Assembly (NCBI RefSeq): GCF_023283825.1
Contig: NZ_JAKILD010000007.1
Span: 112,087-176,086 of the forward strand
DNA: 64,000 nt
Source: Shewanella olleyana
GTDB taxonomy: Bacteria; Pseudomonadota; Gammaproteobacteria; Enterobacterales; Shewanellaceae
Reading direction: 5' to 3'
Shown piece by piece: positions 53,961 through 62,700 of this stretch. The position numbers were made by a program, and so were the translations under genes. The notes below the pieces were generated by a model that had not been told where the DNA came from, ran no database searches, and saw only the letters and a program-made list of their open reading frames with translations. How positions within the stretch are numbered: the first letter of the stretch is position 1; each line of letters starts with the position of its first letter.

Positions 53961-55601
53961 TCAATCCTGTGATTCAACCAATGGTGACAGTGAGTTAGCC
54001 ACAGGCTCTCGTATCACGTAATAAAAATCATCATGGGATGCATCAGCAAAAATCGAACCAATTGCATCATAATATTTGTGTTCAAGTGTTATTTCTTTAA
54101 AACCTAAATAGTCATTCATAAGCTTTACATAACGGTTTTCTCTATGTATGACGGCAACCCAAGGTAAGTTTGGCCACTGGAGATCGCAATGTTCTAATTG
54201 CCAATTTAAAGCAATTAACGCATCTTGAAATGAGCTTTCTCCATTACATACAAACCATCCACCGATAAGAAATTGACGCTTTTGGTATTGCTGAACTTGA
54301 TGCCAAATATATAAGCTAGGTTGGTGATGCTTCTCAAGCAGAAAAGACTCTCTCTGTGAGTTAAACCACCAAGTGTAGTGCCCTAAACGAGCAATGGGCT
54401 TAGTTTGAATCATGTTTTGAGAATTCGTAGATAAATTCCGGCTATCTAAGTAATGATTAATATCACCATCTGTAACCTTTCGTATACGATAATGCTCACT
54501 CAAAGATTCAAACTCAGAACATTGAGTATTACCGTCGTAAAATGTCGCCTGAAGATTAGGGACTTGCTCTCTTACTAAGAATTGCGCCACTCTACTTGCG
54601 CCAAGTCCATCAACTTGAACAGCTTTAGGTTTCATCTTGATAATTCTGGAATAATGTTCAGCAAAACACGTGACTAATTTTGCTACTTGGTCAACATTAA
54701 AGTCATCTTCGCAATGAAAATAATGTCCAATTCCCTCTAAGTCTGCATGAGCAGTTTGTTGGTTACTAGCGAGTGAAAATGTAATAGCAGGTTTGTTCAA
54801 TGCTTTTAATTGGTACAAAATTCCACCAGCCGCACCAATATATAAATGGCAGTTCGACAAATGAGGATACAAATCAAAACAGTCCTCGATGGGTTTAACG
54901 TTTTCAAGAGTTTTGTATTTATCTAGCAAAAGTTGTTTGTTTTCGGTAAGGGGGCCTAATATGGGTTTAATAATCAACTGTGGTATTTGAGTTAATGCAA
55001 TTAAAGCATCTATAATCTCAATTGCAGTGTGACTATCGCCAGCCCCACCAATACCGACCAAAACAGTAAAGGGTTTTAAGCCTAAAATAAGAGAGCCTGA
55101 CTGTTTATACTGTTGATTTAATAAAGCATACTGCGGACCTAATAAGGTATCTGTACCTTTTGGAATTAACTTTTGATAAGACTCATTTGTAGTTTGTCCA
55201 CGCCAGCGAACATCCAATAAAGCATCACAACAATGCAATCTACATAAATCATCAATTGCCATCAAACATAATGGCATTTCTACAAATTGTGACTCCCATT
55301 CATGTCCCAAATTATAATCATCGATAATAAGCCAATCGACTTGTTTGCCATGTAAAAAATCTTTTGTAAACTTAGCGTCCATTTGCCAATCAGGTTCTTC
55401 CTGATTAATGTCACCTTCTGCATACAAAAAGTGGTGTTTAAATCCCACGAGAAAAGGCGTAACCGCAACATCAAAACTACCTAACAGGAAATCACAGTGA
55501 TGACCAAGCTTAATGAGTTCTGTCGCCAAAGAGCAGCAACGCACTAAATGTCCGACTCCGACTCCTTTGCCAGCGTTAACTCTAAATACAATCTTTTTCA
55601 T
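53961..55601 (-). CDS. pseG: PseG hydrolase fused to a PseH-like acyltransferase domain
   Basis: The product has 546 residues. The first ~345 are PseG, which removes UDP from the trideoxy-altrose intermediate. They contain FRVNAGKGVGVGHLVRCCSLATEL, LIIDDYNLGHEW and a VGIGGAGDSH nucleotide-binding loop. The last ~200 residues are a separate domain resembling GNAT acyltransferases, with the HYTWWFNSQRESFLL and WVAVIHRENRYVKLMNDYLGF stretches. I infer that it fills the PseH (N-acetylation) step, since no free pseH is seen in the operon. The overlap with the next gene is avoided by its ATG at 53959. Confidence 0.87.
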   Translation of the reverse strand: MKKIVFRVNAGKGVGVGHLVRCCSLATELIKLGHHCDFLLGSFDVAVTPFLVGFKHHFLYAEGDINQEEPDWQMDAKFTKDFLHGKQVDWLIIDDYNLGHEWESQFVEMPLCLMAIDDLCRLHCCDALLDVRWRGQTTNESYQKLIPKGTDTLLGPQYALLNQQYKQSGSLILGLKPFTVLVGIGGAGDSHTAIEIIDALIALTQIPQLIIKPILGPLTENKQLLLDKYKTLENVKPIEDCFDLYPHLSNCHLYIGAAGGILYQLKALNKPAITFSLASNQQTAHADLEGIGHYFHCEDDFNVDQVAKLVTCFAEHYSRIIKMKPKAVQVDGLGASRVAQFLVREQVPNLQATFYDGNTQCSEFESLSEHYRIRKVTDGDINHYLDSRNLSTNSQNMIQTKPIARLGHYTWWFNSQRESFLLEKHHQPSLYIWHQVQQYQKRQFLIGGWFVCNGESSFQDALIALNWQLEHCDLQWPNLPWVAVIHRENRYVKLMNDYLGFKEITLEHKYYDAIGSIFADASHDDFYYVIREPVANSLSPLVESQD

Positions 55602-55610
55602 TGAAAATTA

Positions 55611-56300
55611 CTATCCTGTCATCACCTGGAACAAGGCTTCAGCTCTAACCCAGTCATCCGGAGTATCAATATCTTGTACTTGATGGCAAGGTAAAGGAAA
55701 AGGAATGGCATCAGTAGAAAACATTCCTTTACTGTCAAAGAAACCGTCAGTTGTGCCCCAATAAAATTGCCCTGCGTCATGATAAGCTTTTTCTAAGTCT
55801 TGCGAGCGAGAATTAAAATGCTCAGGCTGAAACATCACTACGTCGCCTGCTTTAGTAATTTTAAAAGCCCTTTGAATAGGAGATGGGAATTCAGTGACAC
55901 CAAAACAAAATTTTTTATTAGGTTGCTGTTTTAAGAGTGAAAATGAATCACTTAAGGCTTGGGACTGAATAAAGGGAGCTGTAGCATATATGACACATGC
56001 ATAATCGGGTTTTTGACCTTGAGTAATTAACCAATTTAAGGCATGAGAAATAACAACAGCTGTAGTAGCATGATCATCAGATAATTCAGGAGGTCTTAAG
56101 AAAGGTACTTCAGCGCCATAACTTTTTGCTATTTCTGCAATTTCTTGGTCATCAGTAGAAACAATAATACGGTCAATACAGCCACTTTTAAGAGCACGCT
56201 CAATAACATGCCCAATTATCGGCTTACCATTAAATAATTTAATATTTTTACGAGGAATACGTTTACTGCCCCCTCGAGCAGGGATAATAGCAATATTCAT
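55611..56300 (-). CDS. pseF: PseF, CMP-pseudaminic acid synthetase
   Basis: PseF activates pseudaminic acid with CTP to CMP-pseudaminic acid. The product is 229 residues with the cytidylyltransferase signature (IPARGGSKRIPRKNIKLFNG) at the start, IIVSTDDQEIAEIA, then HDAGQFYWG near the end. It shares one base with the pseC stop codon (56300) and is 9 bp before pseG. Confidence 0.93.
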   Translation of the reverse strand: MNIAIIPARGGSKRIPRKNIKLFNGKPIIGHVIERALKSGCIDRIIVSTDDQEIAEIAKSYGAEVPFLRPPELSDDHATTAVVISHALNWLITQGQKPDYACVIYATAPFIQSQALSDSFSLLKQQPNKKFCFGVTEFPSPIQRAFKITKAGDVVMFQPEHFNSRSQDLEKAYHDAGQFYWGTTDGFFDSKGMFSTDAIPFPLPCHQVQDIDTPDDWVRAEALFQVMTG

Positions 56301-57478
56301 TAATTCAACTCCAAACTATTATTTATAATAATTTCAGATAATGTACTCACGACTTTATCTTGCTGAACTTGTGTCATTAAATGAAACATGGGAAGAGAGA
56401 TTGCTTCTCGATAGTAAGCTTCAGCATTCGGAAAATCCCCTTGGCTAAAGCCCATTCGTTTATAGTAAGGCTGAGTGTGCACTGGAATATAATGTAAATT
56501 AACTCCAACCCCTTTCTCACGAAGTAAGCTAAATACTTGCTGATGAGTTAAAGAGGTTTTGTCCAATTTCAAACGAATAACATATAGATGAAGGCCAGAA
56601 TACGAACTCTCTAGCTGAAAAGGCAATGTGATTGGCAAATTAAGTAATAATTGGTTATATCTTTTAGCTAGCAGATGACGCTTTGCTACAAATTCATCTA
56701 AACGCTGCATTTGAGATACGCCTAAGGCTGCTTGAAGTTCGGTCATTCGATAATTGAAACCTAACTCTACTTGCTCATAATACCAGCCACCACAAGACTT
56801 CTTCTGCATCAATTCAGGGTCACGAGTCACACCATGACTTCGAAACAATTGCATTTTCTCCGCCAGAGATGGGTCATTAGTGACAGCTACGCCCCCTTCA
56901 GCTGTCGTGACAATTTTCACAGGGTGAAAACTAAATACAGTAATATCTGAGTAAAGACATTGACCTACTGGCCCATCTAAATACCGTCCACCAATTGCAT
57001 GAGAGGCATCTTCAATAATATGAAAACCATACTCTTTAGATAAAGAATGGATTTTCTTCATATCACAAGATTGGCCGCAAAGATGAACAGGAATTACTAC
57101 TTTTGGTAATGTGCCAGAAAGTTTAGCTTTTTCAAGTTTAGCCTCTAATGCACTAACACTCATATTGTAGGTTTTAGGATCTATATCGACAAAGTCGATT
57201 TGGGCCCCACAATATAAACCGCAATTAGCTGAAGCAACAAACGTAATTGGTGATGTCCATAGCCAGTCTCCTTCTGACAGCCCTAGTGCTAAGCAAGCAA
57301 TATGCAATGCCGATGTGGCACTATTCACTGCGACAGCGAACTGGGCTTTAGTGTATGCCGTTATTGCAGCTTCAAAAGCTGGTACTTTAGGACCTTGAGT
57401 TAAAAAGTCTGATTGTAAAACGTCGATAACAGCATTGATATCTTGCTGAGAAATATCTTGCTTACCGTATGGAATCAT
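56300..57478 (-). CDS. pseC: PseC, PLP-dependent UDP-4-amino-sugar aminotransferase
   Basis: PseC transfers an amino group from glutamate to C4 of the PseB product. The product is 392 residues, DegT/DnrJ/EryC1 family. Signatures are IPYGKQDISQQDINAV at the start and VNSATSALHIACLALGL. The PLP-lysine region is DITVFSFHPVKIVTTAEGG, and GFNYRMTELQAALGVSQ follows. It lies 7 bp downstream of pseB. Confidence 0.93.
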   Translation of the reverse strand: MIPYGKQDISQQDINAVIDVLQSDFLTQGPKVPAFEAAITAYTKAQFAVAVNSATSALHIACLALGLSEGDWLWTSPITFVASANCGLYCGAQIDFVDIDPKTYNMSVSALEAKLEKAKLSGTLPKVVIPVHLCGQSCDMKKIHSLSKEYGFHIIEDASHAIGGRYLDGPVGQCLYSDITVFSFHPVKIVTTAEGGVAVTNDPSLAEKMQLFRSHGVTRDPELMQKKSCGGWYYEQVELGFNYRMTELQAALGVSQMQRLDEFVAKRHLLAKRYNQLLLNLPITLPFQLESSYSGLHLYVIRLKLDKTSLTHQQVFSLLREKGVGVNLHYIPVHTQPYYKRMGFSQGDFPNAEAYYREAISLPMFHLMTQVQQDKVVSTLSEIIINNSLELN

Positions 57479-57485
57479 GTGTTAG

Positions 57486-58499
57486 TCACACCGTAAAGCC
57501 AGGATCAATATGCTGTTTAATAAGTTCTCGTAATCCTTCCACTGTTTCCCATTCAACATTAGTAGCTGAATCATATTTGAAACCAAAAGGGACTTTTTCT
57601 GCATTATGATGTTTCATGTAATCTTCCTCAGAGTATGTATAAGAAACAGAAGGTAAAATCGCATAGTAACTACCTAAATCAATCGTATTCAACGAATCGG
57701 TGTCTGTGAACATTTCCTCATGAAGCTTCTCACCAGGACGCACACCTACAATTTTTATTTCGCATTCGGGAGCAACTGCTTCTGCTACATCTAGAATTTT
57801 ATAGGATGGAATTTTAGGAATAAAAATCTCTCCACCAAGATGATTATCTAATGCATACATCACCATATTTACGCCATCTTGCAAGGAAATATTAAAGCGA
57901 GTCATATCCTTATGAGTGATAGGCAGCAACCCTTCTTTCTTTTTCGCCATGAAAAAAGGGATAACAGAGCCACGAGACCCCAAAACGTTACCGTATCGAA
58001 CCACACTAAAACGAATATCTTTAGAGCCTTTAATATTATTAGCAGCAGCAAAAAGCTTATCTGAAGCTAATTTTGTTGCTCCGTATAAATTAATTGGCGC
58101 ACATGCTTTGTCTGTTGATAATGCAACGACATCTCGAACACCACATTGAAGCGCTGCATGAATGACGTGCTCAGCGCCATCAATATTCGTTCTTATACAT
58201 TCGGTTGGATTATATTCGGCAGTATCGACTTGTTTGATTGCAGCCGCATGAATGATGACATCCACCCCTTCACATGCTTGTGTTAAACGATTTTGATCTC
58301 TCACATCACCGATAAAAAAACGTAACTGTGGAAATTCTTTTCTAGGATACTGCTGCTGTATTTCGAATTGCTTAAGCTCATCACGAGAATAAATAATCAC
58401 TTTTTTTACATCAGGGTACTGCTGTAAAATTGTTTTAATAAATTGCTTACCAAAAGAGCCCGTGCCCCCTGTAATTAAAACTGATTTATTATTTAGCAT
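57486..58499 (-). CDS. pseB: PseB, UDP-GlcNAc 4,6-dehydratase (inverting)
   Basis: PseB carries out the first step of pseudaminic acid synthesis, UDP-GlcNAc to the UDP-4-keto-6-deoxy sugar with C5 inversion. The product is 337 residues, an SDR-type enzyme with nucleotide motif LITGGTGSFGKQF, active-site block ALSTDKACAPINLYGATK and LHEEMFTDTD. It is the first gene of the minus-strand glycosylation operon. A 576-bp region without genes lies upstream. Confidence 0.94.
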   Translation of the reverse strand: MLNNKSVLITGGTGSFGKQFIKTILQQYPDVKKVIIYSRDELKQFEIQQQYPRKEFPQLRFFIGDVRDQNRLTQACEGVDVIIHAAAIKQVDTAEYNPTECIRTNIDGAEHVIHAALQCGVRDVVALSTDKACAPINLYGATKLASDKLFAAANNIKGSKDIRFSVVRYGNVLGSRGSVIPFFMAKKKEGLLPITHKDMTRFNISLQDGVNMVMYALDNHLGGEIFIPKIPSYKILDVAEAVAPECEIKIVGVRPGEKLHEEMFTDTDSLNTIDLGSYYAILPSVSYTYSEEDYMKHHNAEKVPFGFKYDSATNVEWETVEGLRELIKQHIDPGFTV

Positions 58500-59075
58500 T
58501 GATTATTCCCCACAAGACTTTTAGATATACTCGGCCCTGAAAAGTTTCGTTAAATATTTCAGTAACACAGCGTGTTATCTCTTGGTCAAAAAGATGACAC
58601 TAAAGCTTAATTTAAAACTACTCAGCAAACTTTAGGCCATTATTATTAAAAAATGAGTTTTATTGTTAGTTCATCTTCATTGATAGATTCAAATATTGTA
58701 ATTTAAATAACATTAAACCATGTAAATCAGATCCTTGACACTTAATCTACTGTTAATGGTACCACGTGAAATTCTTATAGAGTAACTACTGAAACGAGTT
58801 ACCTCATTTATGCTAAATCATTTTAGATTAATCTTTAAAAAGTCATTTAATTTCCCTCAAGAAACCACACACCACCCTTGTTACCAGAAGGTTAAATTCA
58901 ACCCAATAATGTCACCAAGTTAACAGTTGGTAATTTATATGCCTAGTTGTTATCAATAAATAAGATGATAAAACCATTATTCATGCCATTAATCACAGTT
59001 TGTAAAACTGTACATTGGAAATCTTAATTATTCATATTGTAATACAAATTAATTAAATCTTAGATAGAGTTAGCG
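58500..59075. other. 576-bp AT-rich divergent region between pseB and the KdgM-like gene
   Basis: I see no gene here. It must hold the pse promoter (minus) and the KdgM-like promoter (plus). A partial sigma-28-like -10 box (GCCGAGTA on the minus strand, 58528-58535) is near pseB but lacks a good -35 box. No terminator or repeat stands out. Confidence 0.6.
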
Positions 59076-59756
59076 ATGTCATCTATTAGACTAGTTTTAT
59101 TGATTTGTACTGTATTTTTAGTTTGCTCATATGCAAATGCTGCTTCGTTGGATTTTCGCCAAGAATATAAAAGCGGAACGGATCAACATGCTAGTCGTAT
59201 CAAAATGGGGCATACTTTTGACAGTGACTTTTCAGTCAGTTTAGAGCTAAAATTTAAAGGCGCTGACGGTAAGTTTATGGAAGATTTACAATCAAATGGC
59301 TCTGAACTAGATTTAGGTTACCGTATAAAGCTTACCGACCAATTGACACTCATACCAGGTATGCCTATTGAGTTTGGTTCATCAGGCGCAACCTATAAAC
59401 CCCAACTACGTCTAACTTACACTCCAGACAGTATCGAAGGTCTTTCACTAAGTGGTCGCTATCGTCTTGACGTAAAACCTGATGAAGACATTAAACGACT
59501 TCGCCATCGTTACACGGTAAATGTTGGTTATAAGTACCAGAATTGGTCATTTGGATTTGAAGGTAATTATTACTATGCAGACAATGATGATTACCTACTT
59601 TATAACGACAATAGAACTAACTATGAGAACAATTTAACAGCTCACTATAAGATAGGAAGTTGGACTCCATGGGTAGAGTTCGGTGATGTGTCTGTTTCAG
59701 ATGATTCAAGTCAAAGGGAGTTAAGAAGCCGTATCGGAATACGCTATAGCTTTTAG
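59076..59756 (+). CDS. KdgM-like outer-membrane porin
   Basis: This 226-residue protein looks like a KdgM-family (oligogalacturonate-type) porin, a small monomeric outer-membrane beta barrel for acidic oligosaccharides. It has a signal peptide (hydrophobic core LVLLICTVFLVCSYANA, cleavage near AA-SL), alternating beta strands with many aromatic and charged residues (LRLTYTPDSIEGLSLSGRYRLD), and the C-terminal strand ending RIGIRYSF with a terminal Phe. The substrate is not known. It is probably not tied to the glycosylation operon, which points away from it. Confidence 0.8.
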   Translation: MSSIRLVLLICTVFLVCSYANAASLDFRQEYKSGTDQHASRIKMGHTFDSDFSVSLELKFKGADGKFMEDLQSNGSELDLGYRIKLTDQLTLIPGMPIEFGSSGATYKPQLRLTYTPDSIEGLSLSGRYRLDVKPDEDIKRLRHRYTVNVGYKYQNWSFGFEGNYYYADNDDYLLYNDNRTNYENNLTAHYKIGSWTPWVEFGDVSVSDDSSQRELRSRIGIRYSF

Positions 59757-59955
59757 TTGAAGTAGATAATAACAACAGTATTTATAATACAAATAAAGCT
59801 AAGATGTTGTTTTAGATAAGCTTTAGCTAATTTAAACTAAAGTAAAACTAAAATAAATATATTAAGCCTAGGGTCACTTTCGTTTACTCCGAATTTAATT
59901 GGCCTTTTAACTACCACAGCAAATCTTTCAGTGTTACTTGTTACTGTTTTACGGC

Positions 59956-59969
59956 CAACTATATAGTTG
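59956..59969. repeat. 14-bp palindrome downstream of scsD
   Basis: CAACTATATAGTTG is a perfect palindrome 26 bp past the stop codon of the thioredoxin-like gene. It has no T run and could be an operator or a chance match. Confidence 0.4.
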
Positions 59970-59995
59970 AGTTAGTCATCAGGTCGATAACATAT

Positions 59996-60517
59996 TCAAG
60001 CAAACATCATTCGCCACCACATCCCCGGTAGGCTGGTAAAGCCTGTGGTGTAATGCTTAAGTTCGCCATCTTTAAACACCATAACTGTGGGCGTGACTTG
60101 CACTGACCATTCTCGGGCTAAAAAGCTTTGCTGATCGTTAATTGTACTTAAGCTATAACCTTTTTCGGTTAAAAAATGCGTTAACCTATCATCGCTACCT
60201 GAGCTCATCGCCACTGAAACTACCGAATAATGCTCGCTCAATAAATTCACCGAAGGTGTGACAAAATTGCACACTGGGCACCACGTCCCCCAGAAATAAA
60301 CTAATACAGGTTTATCATGGCTCATTGCCATCACATCCACTAAATTGTCATTTAAATCTAGCGCACTGATAGCTGGCAGAGCTTCGGTTGGGATATCTTT
60401 CCCGCGCCATAAATCAACTGCTGTTGAAACGATTAAAAACAGCACCAGCATGATGAGTAATTGCTTGATGCCACTTAACCCTTTTTGAACCCAAGTTTTA
60501 TTTATTGAATCAGCCAT
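59996..60517 (-). CDS. scsD: ScsD-like thioredoxin-fold membrane-anchored protein
   Basis: This 173-residue protein has an N-terminal membrane anchor (about 20-35, LLIMLVLFLIVSTAV) and a periplasmic thioredoxin/TlpA-like fold with the active site WCPVC (in VYFWGTWCPVCNFVTP, about 75-90), and TPTVMVFKDGELK later (cis-Pro). It is a disulfide oxidoreductase. Together with the ScsB-like gene it probably forms a suppressor-of-copper-sensitivity type pair. It lies 101 bp downstream of that gene with an inverted repeat between. No ScsC is seen. Confidence 0.75.
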   Translation of the reverse strand: MADSINKTWVQKGLSGIKQLLIMLVLFLIVSTAVDLWRGKDIPTEALPAISALDLNDNLVDVMAMSHDKPVLVYFWGTWCPVCNFVTPSVNLLSEHYSVVSVAMSSGSDDRLTHFLTEKGYSLSTINDQQSFLAREWSVQVTPTVMVFKDGELKHYTTGFTSLPGMWWRMMFA

Positions 60518-60547
60518 GTTTTGTCATTAATTCCAATGTGCTTACTG

Positions 60548-60586
60548 ATGATAATTCACAGACTTAATTTGACCGTGAATTATCAT
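60548..60586. repeat. Perfect 12-bp inverted repeat between the ScsB- and ScsD-like genes
   Basis: ATGATAATTCAC at 60548-60559 pairs perfectly with GTGAATTATCAT at 60575-60586, with a 15-base gap. There is no T run on either strand, so it is not a terminator. It could be an operator or an intercistronic mRNA hairpin. Confidence 0.85.
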
Positions 60587-60618
60587 ATTTATATTCATCG
60601 CATCACATTAAAAAATGA

Positions 60619-62700
60619 TTAACCTGCAGAAGCTCGCTCAATAGCGGCCAGTACTTGCTCAGTGGTTAAAATCACTGGCAACTTTATGCCCTCTGGCGCA
60701 TTAGGCCCATAAACCACGTTAAACGGTACCCCAAAGCGACCATGGCTTTGTAAGTAATCTGTGATTGGCTGTGACGCCGTTGTCCAATCCCCTTCTACTA
60801 ACGCAATGTTGTCTTGTTTGAGCGTTGAGTAAACAGGGTCTTGTAAAATCACCCCTACTTTATTGGCTTTACAGGTAATACACCAATCTGCCGTGACATC
60901 AACAAAGACCGTTTTACCTTGGGCAACACTGCTCGCTATATCGCTTTGCTCAAGCGGCGTCCACGCTAAGTCAGTCGGCAAAGGACTTGACCAGTCATCA
61001 GAGGTGGCAAATGCGCCAATAGCAGCAAACATCACCACCATACTAAAACTTGCTATCACCGCTGGTACGCCATATTCCTTGGCCATTAACCAGAAGAAAA
61101 CAACCACTAACAATACAGCGATAACCCATAGCGCCATCACATTGATAAAGCTTGCTAATAAACTGATTAACCACAAACTAGTAATGAGTAATAACACCGA
61201 GAAAAACACTTTTACGATGTTCATCCAACGGCCAGGTTTAGGGAAGTAACGCGCCACCTGTGGGAACATTGCCACCAAAATCCATGGTAGTGCCATACCC
61301 ACTGCTAACGCTGTGAATATCACTAATAAACTTAATACATCAGCACCTAGTGCGAATGCCACTGCAGTGCCTAAGAATGGAGCACTGCACGGTGTGGCTA
61401 ATAAGGTGGCAAACATGCCTTGTAAAAAATGACCGCGATGATTATTGCCACCTGTTGTCGCTAACTTGGTTTGTAAGCTCGACGGTAGATTAATTTCAAA
61501 TGCGCCCAACATATTAAGTGAGAATACCGAGGTTACCAGCACCATAAAGCCAATAAACCACGGGTTTTGGAACTGTACACCCCAACCAATCGCTTGGCCG
61601 GTGAACTTAAGAGTTAACACAAAGGCAGCTAATAGCCAAAATGACACAATAATCCCCAATGCTGAGGCGATAAATTGCGAGCGAATTTGATTTTTTTGCA
61701 TGTCAGGTGCAGCAATAACTGAACTCAACTTCATCCCTAAAACAGGTAATACACATGGCATCACATTAAGGATTAAGCCACCAAGCAGCGCAAACAACAT
61801 CATAGTCAGCAGTGAGCTACCAGCAGCTTCAATTGAGGTTAATTCAACATCAGTTTGATACTCATAAGCGCGCTGATTATCACTCACAGTCACATTGAGT
61901 TGTTTTTCTAGCAGCTTAGGATCGCCAGACCAATTCGATACATCAAATTGGGCCACCCAAGCATCTGTGCCATCGGCTTGTGATTGACGGCTCACTCCTA
62001 AAATATTGAAATTAGTGTCTTTGTCGCCATCAACAATTACTTGAGGTCGGCGCCACTGGTTATCAAGTAAAATCACTTGCAGCAACTCTTGGGCCATATC
62101 CCAGCCAACATTAACCTGTTCAGTTGCATTTTCAGCCTCGACAATTAGTGGCACTGTCGATACTGATTTATTGAAGGCAAACATAGCTTCGGTATCAGCC
62201 TGAAGCTCATCCGCAATAAAATCTAATTCAAGTTCATAGTCGGTCAATACACATACCGTAGTACATGAAGATAAAGTGAACTTGCCTCTTAGCTCTGTAT
62301 TGGCATTAATGTCATCCACTTTAAGTTGAATAGGAAATACACTCTCACCTTGATAGCCCTGAGTTTTATAACCCAAAATAGTGTATTGCTTAGGCGTTGG
62401 CCATTGCCAATCAACCTCAGCTATATTTGAAGACTCACTCCAATCAATTTTAGGTGCAATACCGCCCTCTCCTGGCGTGCGCCAGTACATCTTCCAGTCA
62501 TCATCTAATTGCACATCCAGTATGGCAGGCACAGTTTGAGTTTGTTTATCAAGCTCGCCGGTTAGCATAAAGCGCACTTTGACCGGAGGGTGATTATCAT
62601 TAACCAGCCAACCTGTAGAGGCCGCATGAGCAAATGAATGAATACTGATTGAGACAAACGTCAGCAAAGAAAGTAATAAAATTTTGACGATATTCAACAA
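60619..62700 (-). CDS. scsB: ScsB/DsbD-like membrane thiol-disulfide reductase
   Basis: This 693-residue inner-membrane protein carries electrons from cytoplasmic thioredoxin to the periplasm. A signal peptide (LLLSLLTFVSISIHSFAHA) precedes a periplasmic domain with a Cys pair (SSCTTVC). The eight-helix DsbD core (about 290-560) holds the LNVMPCVLPVLG and LATPCSAPFLG cysteines. A C-terminal thioredoxin domain has DWCITCK at about 600. The long periplasmic part is more like ScsB than E. coli DsbD. The gene is followed by the ScsD-like gene. Confidence 0.88.
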   Translation of the reverse strand: MLNIVKILLLSLLTFVSISIHSFAHAASTGWLVNDNHPPVKVRFMLTGELDKQTQTVPAILDVQLDDDWKMYWRTPGEGGIAPKIDWSESSNIAEVDWQWPTPKQYTILGYKTQGYQGESVFPIQLKVDDINANTELRGKFTLSSCTTVCVLTDYELELDFIADELQADTEAMFAFNKSVSTVPLIVEAENATEQVNVGWDMAQELLQVILLDNQWRRPQVIVDGDKDTNFNILGVSRQSQADGTDAWVAQFDVSNWSGDPKLLEKQLNVTVSDNQRAYEYQTDVELTSIEAAGSSLLTMMLFALLGGLILNVMPCVLPVLGMKLSSVIAAPDMQKNQIRSQFIASALGIIVSFWLLAAFVLTLKFTGQAIGWGVQFQNPWFIGFMVLVTSVFSLNMLGAFEINLPSSLQTKLATTGGNNHRGHFLQGMFATLLATPCSAPFLGTAVAFALGADVLSLLVIFTALAVGMALPWILVAMFPQVARYFPKPGRWMNIVKVFFSVLLLITSLWLISLLASFINVMALWVIAVLLVVVFFWLMAKEYGVPAVIASFSMVVMFAAIGAFATSDDWSSPLPTDLAWTPLEQSDIASSVAQGKTVFVDVTADWCITCKANKVGVILQDPVYSTLKQDNIALVEGDWTTASQPITDYLQSHGRFGVPFNVVYGPNAPEGIKLPVILTTEQVLAAIERASAG

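Noticed and set aside
58528..58550. Sigma-28-like -10 box GCCGAGTA before pseB on the minus strand
   Set aside because: The -10 box matches 6 of 8 positions, but the sequence 11 bases upstream is a poor -35 box. It stays a weak candidate.
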